Source of the DNA: an uncultured Saprospiraceae bacterium
GTDB lineage: Bacteria; Bacteroidota; Bacteroidia; Chitinophagales; Saprospiraceae
Direction: 5' to 3'
Length of the DNA: 38,098 nucleotides
Assembly: GCA_938003955.1 (NCBI GenBank)
Contig: CALKXE010000014.1
Span: forward strand, 1-38,098
How positions within the stretch are numbered: the stretch's first letter is position 1; each line of letters opens with the position of its first letter. A program made the translations under genes and the position numbers. Under the pieces are notes generated by a model. The model was given only the letters and a program-made list of their open reading frames with translations. It made no database searches and was not told where the DNA came from. Below, one piece after another: positions 9,109 to 17,015 of this stretch.

Positions 9109-9735
9109 ATGATTCTTGAAGCTTGTGTCGGCAACCTCAAAGATGCCCTTAGTGCTCAGCAGAAAGGTGCGCATCAGATAGAGCTGTGTGATAGATTGGA
9201 TCTTGATGGGAATAATCCTTCACTTGAGATGATTGAAGAGGTAACAACAGCTTTAGACATTCCCATAAAAGTGATTGTAAATCCTAAGCCGTTCGATTAT
9301 AGTTATAATAGTGCTGAGTTGGCCGAAATGAAAGACTACATCAATTCAATATCTAAATTCAACATCAAAGGAATAGTATTCGGACCAGTAGATAAAAAAG
9401 GAATGCCGGATCTGGATGCGATAAAACTAATATCAAAATACACAGACCTTCCTATTACATACCACAAAGCTATAGATGATTCTCCTGATATACTTAAAGC
9501 GTTGCATTTACTGATTGATCAGGATATAGTTCGGTACATACTTACCTCTGGTGGCGCTAAAACGGCGGAAATAGGTGCTGACATTCTCATTCAGATGAAT
9601 AACATGATAGCGGATCGCAAGTCCTCGATCCAATTGATCGGAGCGGGTAGAATCACTAAAAATAATTTATCTTCTTTGCATAAAGCACTATCACTTAAGT
9701 CCTACCATGGAAAACTGATTGTCGGAGATTTGTAG
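9109..9735 (+). CDS. cutC: CutC-family TIM-barrel protein, short and divergent
   Basis: 208 residues, shorter than the roughly 240-250 usual for CutC. The fold is recognisable from MILEACVGNLKDALSAQQKGA, then RLDLDGNNPS (family: ALxxGGLTPS), GIVFGPVDKKGMPDLD, RYILTSGGAKTA and LIGAGRITKNNL. Two segments usually conserved have changed: the family's (I/M)RPRxGDFxYS reads VNPKPFDYSYN, and FHRAFD reads YHKAID. The C-terminal helix region after the family's HSSA position is missing. CutC has been linked to copper homeostasis in some bacteria, but that role is disputed and no copper gene lies nearby. It converges on the epimerase gene with 31 bases between stops. Confidence 0.8.
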   Translation: MILEACVGNLKDALSAQQKGAHQIELCDRLDLDGNNPSLEMIEEVTTALDIPIKVIVNPKPFDYSYNSAELAEMKDYINSISKFNIKGIVFGPVDKKGMPDLDAIKLISKYTDLPITYHKAIDDSPDILKALHLLIDQDIVRYILTSGGAKTAEIGADILIQMNNMIADRKSSIQLIGAGRITKNNLSSLHKALSLKSYHGKLIVGDL

Positions 9736-9766
9736 GGAATCAATATATATTTGAATCTCTTAGTCT

Positions 9767-10678
9767 CTATATTTTTCTGTTTAAAAGATCTTTTACTGAA
9801 AGTCCTAAATCTGAATAATCGTAATGGAAATTGGTTTCTTCTATCCTGCTTGGATACACCCTATTGCTATTCAGTACTACATCAGCCATCTCTCCCAATA
9901 GTAATCTAAGACCAAATTTTGGTGCTGGCAATGCCGCAATTCCTCCTAAAGCATCTTTTATCTCTACCGTAAAGTCTTTATTAGTAAGTGGTTTCGGAGC
10001 TACTGTATTATATACCCCAGTCATAGAATCTTCAGATATGTTTTTCAGAAACATCCTACATAGATCATCTATATGAATCCAAGAATAATATTGACTTCCA
10101 CTGCCGAAATAGTTATATACACCGACTGCTTTCGTCATCAATATTTTGGGAAGCGCGCCTCCTTTAGTAGATAATACTATTCCAATTCTATTAATGACCA
10201 ATCGATCTACTAGTGTTTCTAATTCTTGTGCTGAATCTTCCCATAACTTACAACACTCCGCCATAAACCCATCACCTACAGGACTATCTACTATTAATTT
10301 TTCACTTCCTCGATCTCCATAGTAACCTACTGCCGAAGCAGAAATGTATGCTTTCGGCCTATGCCCTGATTTTTCTAATCCTTGCTTGATAAGCCTCGCG
10401 CTATCTACCCTACTATTTATGAGTATTTTTTTTCGGGCGGCAGTCCATCTTGCATCCGCTATACCTGCCCCTGTGAAATTTATAATATAGTCTGCCTGCA
10501 CAGCACCTTCCTCGATCTCCATTTTGTTGAAGTCCCAAGTAAAGTAGTTGATATCTTTTGTATCCTTCTTTTTCTTTCGACTTAATATATGGACAGTATA
10601 TTTTGTGTAGTCAATCATTTCAAGTAATCTACTTCCTACTAATCCAGTACCTCCCGCTATGAGAATCGTCTCTTTCAT
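9767..10678 (-). CDS. TIGR01777-family NAD-dependent epimerase (YfcH/SDR39U1-like)
   Basis: I place the start at 10678, giving about 303 residues beginning MKETILIAGGTGLVGSRL, which puts the Rossmann glycine motif GGTGLVG at the N-terminus as in the family; a longer ORF to 10786 adds 36 unrelated residues. Further family marks are NFTGAGIADARWTAARKK, SASAVGYYGDRGSE, SWIHIDDLCRMF and the C-terminal DUF1731-like part (LLGEMADVVLNSNRVYP). The extended short-chain dehydrogenase fold is clear; the biochemical substrate of the family is not established. It diverges from the esterase gene at 10852. Confidence 0.88.
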   Translation of the reverse strand: MKETILIAGGTGLVGSRLLEMIDYTKYTVHILSRKKKKDTKDINYFTWDFNKMEIEEGAVQADYIINFTGAGIADARWTAARKKILINSRVDSARLIKQGLEKSGHRPKAYISASAVGYYGDRGSEKLIVDSPVGDGFMAECCKLWEDSAQELETLVDRLVINRIGIVLSTKGGALPKILMTKAVGVYNYFGSGSQYYSWIHIDDLCRMFLKNISEDSMTGVYNTVAPKPLTNKDFTVEIKDALGGIAALPAPKFGLRLLLGEMADVVLNSNRVYPSRIEETNFHYDYSDLGLSVKDLLNRKI

Positions 10679-10851
10679 ATATATGCTTTGTGTAGAAACC
10701 GTCGTCTTGGGCAAAGTGTTCACAACAGTTTCTTTCTTTCTAAAAATGTGAGATTTCAATTTACACCACCTAACGGACAAATCCAATTCCTAAATAGATA
10801 GATTCCAGACTATATATTCTGTTACTTTACCAAATAATTAAAAAGAAAAGA

Positions 10852-11793
10852 ATGTATAAATCTGTATCTACTCTCGTCATCGCTATCTGTTTTTCATCTA
10901 TTGCCATATCGCAAACACAAATCAACAGTAACGTACCTTTCCAAACCGATGAATCTAAAGACTATTCATTGGTTATACCATCTACTTATGTAGAAGGGGA
11001 ACCGACTGCAGCATTCTTAGCATTGCATCCGTGGAATACGGATCGATGGAATGGAGAGACATGGTGCGAAGAATTAGCTGATTTTGCAGAAGCCAATAAT
11101 GTAATCCTTGTTTGTCCTGATGGAGGAGAAGATGGAAAAATCGATGATCCTATTGATACAGCTTTTACGTCATTTATCCTAGATTCTGCGTTTCAATGGT
11201 ATGATATCGATCCATCAAAACTATATGCTATTGGTTTCTCTTGGGGCGGAAAAACAACTTATACATATGGACTCAATAACATCGATAAATTTGCGGGTTT
11301 ACTCCCAATAGGAGCCGCTATAAATATTAGTGAAATAAATGATATCTCTCAAAATATTGATGGCAAACCTGTTTATGTCGTTCATGGTTCATTTGATAAT
11401 CCTAACACTAGGTTTTACCCTTTAGTAGATGCTCTGGAATCTAATGGTGCATGTGTAGAAACTAATCTACTTCAAGGAGTAGGACATTCCATCGATTTCG
11501 ATAATCAATTAGAGATATTAACCGCCGCTTATGATTTCCTAAAAGAGAATGCATGTACTACTACTTCTGTAAATACAGTGGTCAAAGAATCTGTAGAAAT
11601 TCTAGTATATAATTCAATCAAAAGAGGAGAAACCGTTGATCTTAACATTGAAAAAGGTGAATCATGGTCAATTCTATCTATCGATGGTAAAACAATTTTA
11701 CAAGGAAACAGTAAATACATAACTTTTGATCTCAAAAAAGGATATTACATAATTCAAACTGAATCTAATTCTCAGAAATTTTTGATTCATTAA
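10852..11793 (+). CDS. Secreted alpha/beta-hydrolase (PHB-depolymerase/feruloyl-esterase-like) with T9SS-like tail
   Basis: 313 residues. A signal peptide (about 1-20, ending ...SSIAISQ) is followed by an alpha/beta-hydrolase domain (about 21-230) and a small beta domain (about 240-313). The nucleophile elbow is GFSWGG with Ser130; Asp182 (HGSFDNPN) and His212 (GVGHSIDF) are in the expected order. This matches the poly(3-hydroxybutyrate) depolymerase / LpqC-type esterase group; the substrate is unknown. The C-terminal segment (ILSIDGKTILQG ... FDLKKGYYIIQTESNSQKFLI) resembles a T9SS type A sorting domain, so the enzyme is probably exported to the cell surface or medium. Confidence 0.82.
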   Translation: MYKSVSTLVIAICFSSIAISQTQINSNVPFQTDESKDYSLVIPSTYVEGEPTAAFLALHPWNTDRWNGETWCEELADFAEANNVILVCPDGGEDGKIDDPIDTAFTSFILDSAFQWYDIDPSKLYAIGFSWGGKTTYTYGLNNIDKFAGLLPIGAAINISEINDISQNIDGKPVYVVHGSFDNPNTRFYPLVDALESNGACVETNLLQGVGHSIDFDNQLEILTAAYDFLKENACTTTSVNTVVKESVEILVYNSIKRGETVDLNIEKGESWSILSIDGKTILQGNSKYITFDLKKGYYIIQTESNSQKFLIH

Positions 11794-11835
11794 CCAATAA
11801 TTAAATTTCTATTTTAGATAAAACTACTTATTTCA

Positions 11836-11843
11836 TAAATTTG
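11836..11843 (+). promoter_or_regulatory. Possible -7 element upstream of the Omp85-type gene
   Basis: TAAATTTG matches TAnnTTTG. No clear TTTG is seen about 20 bases upstream (only ATTTT near 11811). If used, the leader before 12003 would be about 150 bases and would contain the palindrome at 11896-11911. Confidence 0.35.
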
Positions 11844-11895
11844 TGCTGGTAAAAATTTACGCGCTAATTTAGGAAAATGAGTAGAAAATCGATTT

Positions 11896-11911
11896 CTTAA
11901 CATATGTTAAG
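11896..11911. repeat. 16-bp perfect palindrome in the leader of the Omp85-type gene
   Basis: CTTAACATATGTTAAG is fully self-complementary and lies about 90 bases before the start at 12003 in an otherwise featureless gap. It could be an operator for a dimeric regulator; there is no direct support for that. Confidence 0.5.
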
Positions 11912-12002
11912 GGAATTTCAAGATTTGCCTTCTAATTTCGCGTTTCATAATTATGGTGTTAAGTAATAGGTGCCTTTTGTATAATTGATTTACTTCCTCT
12001 AA

Positions 12003-13166
12003 ATGAAAGAACAATTAGAAAGCTTCATAAGGTTAAATAAACTTAGCGTACTGACGGTGGGTTTGTTACTTTTAACAAATACCATAAACGCTCAGAATTT
12101 AGTCAAACGGTATATTGATCATATGGTCAATAATAAAAGTGATTTATCACAGCCACAACTCTTAGCTTATCCTACACTTGCTTTTGCTCCAGAAACAAGT
12201 TGGGAGATAGGTGCAAGTGCCTTGTATGTATATTTTGCAAAACGAGATACGACGAATCGTTTGAGTGAGATAAATGCATTTTCCTTTTTCACCTTGGAGA
12301 ATCAGTACGGATTTTGGTTTGACCATGCTATGTATTCCGATAAGAATCGTTGGTTTTTCCTTGGTCGAGTACGTATCCAAAGTTTTCCCATTTTTTATCA
12401 CGGTATAGGAGCCGATACACCGATAGAATCTATTGCTAAGATAGAGACCAATCAAATTCAAGTAAAAGAACGTATTTTAAGAAAGTTGAAAAACAATATC
12501 TATTTAGGTTTAGAATTCGATTATCAACGTCTATCTGGAACTAATTTTGTCTTGGAAGATCCCGAGAATTCCAATTTCGAATTGCCCCTAGGGCATAATG
12601 GATCCGATAATATCGGACTTGGCTTAGGTTTGATTCACGATAGCAGACATAATGTGCTTAATGTTAGAAAGGGATTATTCTCAGAACTCGCATTTCTACA
12701 TTATAATCCATTATGGGGAAGTACATATGAGTTCACTTCCATTTTATCTGACACTCGAGTTTATAAGCCAGTGGGCAAAAATAATGTATTGGCGATTCAG
12801 TTGCTGGGGCAATTTAACTTCGGAGATATTCCCTTTAATCAACTCGCATTGATGGGTGGAGAAAGTATTATGAGAGGTTATTACTACGGTCGTTACCGAG
12901 ACAGAAATCAATTGGCCGCTCAGATAGAATATCGCTTTTTACCTATTCCGTTTAAGTTCACTAACCGTCTAGGCTTAGCTGTATTTGCCGGAGCGGGCTC
13001 TGTTTTCAACCAAGTTGACAATCTGAATGTTTCAAATTTTGTAGCCTCTGGCGGTGTTGGTTTGCGATTTTTAATATTTCCCAAAAAAGATATTTGGACA
13101 CGTATAGATTTTGCGGTGACGGAAGAAAGCACAGGCTTCTACTTTTTTATAGGAGAATCATTCTAA
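12003..13166 (+). CDS. Outer membrane beta-barrel protein, Omp85/surface-antigen type
   Basis: 387 residues with a signal peptide (about 15-31, cleavage after NTINAQ). The rest alternates as expected for a beta-barrel and ends in an aromatic residue (YFFIGESF). The segment MGGESIMRGYYYGRYRD (about 284-300) is the GG-x(n)-RGY signature of the Omp85/BamA surface-antigen domain, followed by NQLAAQIEYRF and LAVFAGAGSVF, also typical. There is no room for several POTRA domains: only about 30-50 residues lie between signal peptide and barrel, so this is a barrel-only member rather than BamA or TamA. Function unknown; possibly lipid- or protein-related at the outer membrane. Confidence 0.82.
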   Translation: MKEQLESFIRLNKLSVLTVGLLLLTNTINAQNLVKRYIDHMVNNKSDLSQPQLLAYPTLAFAPETSWEIGASALYVYFAKRDTTNRLSEINAFSFFTLENQYGFWFDHAMYSDKNRWFFLGRVRIQSFPIFYHGIGADTPIESIAKIETNQIQVKERILRKLKNNIYLGLEFDYQRLSGTNFVLEDPENSNFELPLGHNGSDNIGLGLGLIHDSRHNVLNVRKGLFSELAFLHYNPLWGSTYEFTSILSDTRVYKPVGKNNVLAIQLLGQFNFGDIPFNQLALMGGESIMRGYYYGRYRDRNQLAAQIEYRFLPIPFKFTNRLGLAVFAGAGSVFNQVDNLNVSNFVASGGVGLRFLIFPKKDIWTRIDFAVTEESTGFYFFIGESF

Positions 13167-13310
13167 CCAATTGCTTAGAACTGCTTTAAACGAAAGAAAT
13201 TTGGTGAACTTATGGTAACTTCTTTTCTCTTAATAAATAATTTTTCCAGATTTCACATTGTTGAGTATGTGTCAGTTTCTCCTTATATTGAGCTGAGATA
13301 AAATTCAATT

Positions 13311-14549
13311 ATGAAGTATTTATTCCTGTTTTTAATTTCAACTTTTACACTTTTTTCATGTAAAAATGATGCTCCGAAATCAACATTGGAGGAGATCTTT
13401 TTAAATGGATCGGAGCAATTCAAAAAAATAATTTCCGATAAGGATAAGTATGAAGTGCAAATTCTTTTTTCTCCTATTACAAAGTCAAGTGACAGCATAA
13501 AAATAGAAGATCATTTTTTTAATTTCAGGCCTGATGAATATTTCTATCCAGCCAGTACGGTCAAGATGCCAGTTGCATTTTTAGCCCTTCAAAAATTGGA
13601 AGAATTACGTGAAGCAGGACTAGAGATAGACCGAAATACACCCTTAACTGTTGATTCTTTGCGAGCTCCGCAGCATCCTGTTATGGAAGATACGACGAGT
13701 AATACGGGACTCCCTTCTATAGCGCATTACATTAATAAGCTTTTTGTAGTAAGTGACAATGATGCTTACAATCGACTATACGAATTTACATCACAAGATT
13801 ATATCAATAGTCATCTTCATAACAAAGGGATATTTACCAATAGCCGAATCATACATCGAGTCGGCGCAAGTGGTTATTCTTTCGAGGAGAATAAGTGGGC
13901 ACCTTCTATTAATTTCCTCGATCAAAATGGAGAAACTTTTCATACCCGTCAACCTTCCTATTCGAATGGGTTCTGGCTTACTCCAATATCAAAGACACAA
14001 AAGGGAATCGCTTATGTAGATTCTGTAGGCAATACGGTAGCTAAACCGTTTGACTTTCACAAGAAAAACTTCGTCAATATCAAAGACCTACAGGAATCAC
14101 TCAGAAGAGTGATATTTCCGAGTCTTTATCTAGGACCATTGCAATATAATCTTAGTAATGACGATAGAAATTTTGTATTAGAATCAATGAAAAAGTTACC
14201 TAAAGACTATGGTTATCTCAAAAACAGTAAAGAAGAATACTATGACAGTTATGTAAAGTTTTTCTTGTTTGGAGATACTAAAGATCCAATTCCCGATCAT
14301 ATTACAATCAGAAACAAAGTAGGATATGCATATGGTTATCTAACGGATTGTGCGTACATCCAAGATACAAAACATAATATCGAGTACTTCCTTACCGCCA
14401 CTATCCATGTCAATCAAAATCAAACATATAATGATGGAGTTTATGAATATGATGAAGTGGGAATTCCGTTTTTGGCAGAATTGGGCAGGCTAGTTCATCA
14501 ATATATGATCGACAAAACAAATGATAAAACGCCAATGACTGAGCTTTAA
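13311..14549 (+). CDS. Serine hydrolase lipoprotein, class A beta-lactamase fold
   Basis: 412 residues with a lipoprotein signal ending TLFSCKND (lipidated Cys17). The three active-site motifs of the class A beta-lactamase / transpeptidase fold appear in order: STVK with Ser82 and Lys85 in YPASTVKMPVAF, SDN at 148-150 in VVSDNDAYNRL, and KVG at 336-338 in IRNKVGYAYGYLTD (KTG-like). It is considerably longer than a resistance enzyme of about 290 residues, and the region between SDN and KVG is expanded. In Bacteroidota such 'beta-lactamase2'-type lipoproteins are common and their substrate is usually unknown; I would not call it an antibiotic-resistance gene. Confidence 0.85.
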   Translation: MKYLFLFLISTFTLFSCKNDAPKSTLEEIFLNGSEQFKKIISDKDKYEVQILFSPITKSSDSIKIEDHFFNFRPDEYFYPASTVKMPVAFLALQKLEELREAGLEIDRNTPLTVDSLRAPQHPVMEDTTSNTGLPSIAHYINKLFVVSDNDAYNRLYEFTSQDYINSHLHNKGIFTNSRIIHRVGASGYSFEENKWAPSINFLDQNGETFHTRQPSYSNGFWLTPISKTQKGIAYVDSVGNTVAKPFDFHKKNFVNIKDLQESLRRVIFPSLYLGPLQYNLSNDDRNFVLESMKKLPKDYGYLKNSKEEYYDSYVKFFLFGDTKDPIPDHITIRNKVGYAYGYLTDCAYIQDTKHNIEYFLTATIHVNQNQTYNDGVYEYDEVGIPFLAELGRLVHQYMIDKTNDKTPMTEL

Positions 14550-14633
14550 AGACCACAGGAAATAATTAAGAGCATTGGCTTTTTGCCCTTAAATGTTTAT
14601 TTTTTAAAATGCCCGGAAGCAATAAATAAAGAG

Positions 14634-15158
14634 ATGATTAAAATTATAAAGTTGATTTTTAGCAAAAAAATTAATCCTGTAAAAATATATAGAGATAATG
14701 GAGCTGTCGGCGCACTCCTCGACGAATATGAAAAAACTATCCAAGAACTAAGTACATTATTGGACTCCGTAAGTGCTCAGCAATTAATACAAATAGTAGA
14801 TCGTGAGACTGAGGACGATGACTGCAGGTCCATCCAAACCATAATGTCGCATGTCGTATTTGCAGGGTATAATTATTCCATTTATATCAAGAACAAATAT
14901 GTTGAAACCACTCAATTCAAAAAGAAAGAGCTGAAAAATTCTATTGAGGAATATCAATTGGATTTGTTGGCCATGTTTGATTATGCAGAACGACTTTTTG
15001 TGGAAAATCCTGATCTTCCTATTGAAATCGGTGATGAAAAAAGAAAAATACATGTTTCTTGGGGTCAAGCTTATGATATTGAGCAGATAATGGAACATGC
15101 CATCGTTCATATATTAAGACATCGTAGGCAAATTGAACGGTTCTTATTAAAAATGTAA
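14634..15158 (+). CDS. DinB-like four-helix metal-binding protein
   Basis: 174 residues from the ATG at 14634; a TTG at 14583 would add 17 residues. The helical pattern and the histidines His73 (IMSHVVFAGYNY) and His155/His159/His163 (EHAIVHILRHRRQIERF) fit the DinB/YfiT superfamily, where three His bind a metal. Members include thiol transferases and many proteins of unknown activity. The opening residues (RDNGAVGALLDEYEKTIQEL) fit the first helix of the fold. It lies alone between the serine hydrolase and the mlaE promoter. Confidence 0.72.
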   Translation: MIKIIKLIFSKKINPVKIYRDNGAVGALLDEYEKTIQELSTLLDSVSAQQLIQIVDRETEDDDCRSIQTIMSHVVFAGYNYSIYIKNKYVETTQFKKKELKNSIEEYQLDLLAMFDYAERLFVENPDLPIEIGDEKRKIHVSWGQAYDIEQIMEHAIVHILRHRRQIERFLLKM

Positions 15159-15220
15159 GATGATTTTTGACATTATTTACTTATTAAATCAAACAAATTC
15201 TATCACTCCATAGTTTTAAA

Positions 15221-15228
15221 TATCTTTG
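15221..15228 (+). promoter_or_regulatory. Possible -7 element of the mlaEF operon
   Basis: TATCTTTG matches TAnnTTTG and lies 23 bases upstream of the mlaE start. No good TTTG/TTG is visible at the -33 position. Confidence 0.4.
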
Positions 15229-15251
15229 CAGCTAAGAACTATACATAATTA

Positions 15252-15998
15252 ATGAATCCACTTAATTTATTATTCCATTTTGGCAAATTCGTGGACTGGC
15301 AACGGCAGATATACCGTAGACCAGAAAACATGCGTATGTACTACAAAGAGCTGGTCAGGCAGATGTATGACATAGGTCTTGGGTCATTGCCGATCATATT
15401 TTTGATATCTATCTTTCTAGGAGCTGTGACAGTAACTCAGTTTTACTATCAGATGGATGGTCAGTTTATTCCTAATTCTTTCATTGGTTATATCGTAAGA
15501 GATATGATGATTATCGAATTATCCCCTACGTTTTCTTGTATTATCCTCGCGGGTAAGGTCGGCTCTAATATGGCTGCCGAGATAGGTGGAATGAGACAAA
15601 AAGAACACATTGATGCCATGGATATCATGGGCGTCAACACCAGTGCATACTTAGTTATGCCTAAGGTTTTAGCGGCCTTCATGATGATACCTTTATTGGT
15701 TACCGTATCTGCATTTGTAGGTATTGCAGGAGGATATATAGCGAGTGTGCCAGTAGGTTTGTTTTCACATAATGATTACGTGACTGGACTAAGATTATTC
15801 TTCGAACCGCACAACATATTTATTATGTTTGTCAAGGCGGCTACCTTTGCCATCATACTTACATCCGTAAGTTGTTACCAAGGATACTTTGTAAAAGGTG
15901 GTAGTATAGAATTAGGAGAAGCCAGTACTAGAGCCGTGGTATATAGTATTATTTTGATCCTTGTAGCAGATTACATCATAGCATTGATATTGACATGA
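15252..15998 (+). CDS. mlaE: MlaE-family (YrbE) ABC transporter permease
   Basis: 248 residues, the usual length for the family, with about five membrane segments. Family landmarks are GLGSLPIIFLISIFLGAV near the N-terminus, the central segment LAGKVGSNMAAEIGGMRQKE with the conserved AEIG coupling motif and EHIDAMDIMGV, and the terminal VVYSIILILVADYIIALIL. In MlaFEDB-type systems this permease moves phospholipids or related lipids between the inner membrane and an MCE-domain protein. Its stop overlaps the next start in ATGA, so the two are translationally coupled. No MCE (mlaD) or mlaB gene follows in the window. Confidence 0.92.
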   Translation: MNPLNLLFHFGKFVDWQRQIYRRPENMRMYYKELVRQMYDIGLGSLPIIFLISIFLGAVTVTQFYYQMDGQFIPNSFIGYIVRDMMIIELSPTFSCIILAGKVGSNMAAEIGGMRQKEHIDAMDIMGVNTSAYLVMPKVLAAFMMIPLLVTVSAFVGIAGGYIASVPVGLFSHNDYVTGLRLFFEPHNIFIMFVKAATFAIILTSVSCYQGYFVKGGSIELGEASTRAVVYSIILILVADYIIALILT

Positions 15999-16762
15999 TA
16001 AGAGCAGAAAGCATAAGAAAATCATTCGGAGACCAGGAAGTACTGAAAGGTGTAGACTTTACATTCGAAGCGGGTAAAACAAACCTTATCATAGGTCGTA
16101 GTGGTGCTGGTAAAACTGTATTACTTAAGATATTGGTAGGACTGTTTGCTCCCACTGCAGGTCGTGTTTGGTATGATGATAGAGACTTTAGCTCCCTATC
16201 AAAGCAACAAGTAAGAGAACTAAGAATGGAAGTGGGTATGCTGTTTCAAGGTAATGCCCTGTTCGATAGTATGACAATCGAAGAAAATATCCGTTTCCCA
16301 ATGGATATGTTTACCAAGATGACCATGAAAGAGAAGCAAAGTAGAGTCAACGAAGTGCTAGAACGAGTAAGCATGGAAGGGATCAACTCAAAATTTCCCT
16401 CTGAGATAAGTGGTGGTATGCAGAAGAGAGTGGGTATAGCTAGATCTATAGTCCTCAATCCTAAGTATCTATTCTGTGATGAACCGAATTCTGGTCTAGA
16501 TCCAAAGACATCTATCACAATTGATGAACTCATATCCAACATTACGGATGACAATAATATCACAACCATCATCAACACCCATGATATGAATTCTGTGATG
16601 GAAATAGGAGAAAACATCTGCCTCCTTCACCAAGGGCAATTGGCTTGGCAAGGAAATAAAGATGAAGTCCTCCAATCTGATAATGAAGAACTCCATAATT
16701 TTATTTTCGCAAGTCCATTTTTGCAGAAGCTAGTCGATAGAGTTGGAGCAAAGAATATATAG
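15995..16762 (+). CDS. mlaF: MlaF-family ABC transporter ATPase
   Basis: 255 residues with all nucleotide-binding motifs: Walker A GRSGAGKT (34-41), signature ISGGMQKRVGIARS (about 137-150), Walker B YLFCDEP with Asp162 and Glu163, and the switch His in NTHDM. The ISGGMQKR form of the signature is typical of MlaF/MCE transporters. It overlaps mlaE by four bases and is presumably the cytoplasmic ATPase of the same transporter. It converges with gpmI about 250 bases away; the gap has no strong terminator. Confidence 0.92.
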   Translation: MIRAESIRKSFGDQEVLKGVDFTFEAGKTNLIIGRSGAGKTVLLKILVGLFAPTAGRVWYDDRDFSSLSKQQVRELRMEVGMLFQGNALFDSMTIEENIRFPMDMFTKMTMKEKQSRVNEVLERVSMEGINSKFPSEISGGMQKRVGIARSIVLNPKYLFCDEPNSGLDPKTSITIDELISNITDDNNITTIINTHDMNSVMEIGENICLLHQGQLAWQGNKDEVLQSDNEELHNFIFASPFLQKLVDRVGAKNI

Positions 16763-17015
16763 TGTTCTCGATGCTTTAGCTTCGTGGATCCTATTTAGTT
16801 TGTTTCTAGTTTTCCAATGTAATTCCAGTGCTTCGAGTTTAACTCTTTCTACCGTCTTTTGACTAGTGTCTTCGACGAATGATATAATGCACTGAGCGAT
16901 TATGACAAAATAGTTCTGCGTCAAATTATCATAAATATGTGCAGAGTCATATTCGCTATGCCTTTTGAAGGGCAAGATGTTACTTTAGTGAATAGATTGA
17001 TACACTTCTTATATG

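Noticed and set aside
13311..14549. Possible antibiotic-resistance beta-lactamase
   Set aside because: The active-site motifs are present, but length, lipoprotein signal and the weak KTG motif (KVG) do not fit a dedicated resistance enzyme, and no TACGAA-type operator precedes it.
16730..16975. An 81-residue minus-strand ORF downstream of gpmI
   Set aside because: It overlaps the 3' end of mlaF, has no recognisable family or promoter, and could be chance. A degraded gene cannot be excluded.
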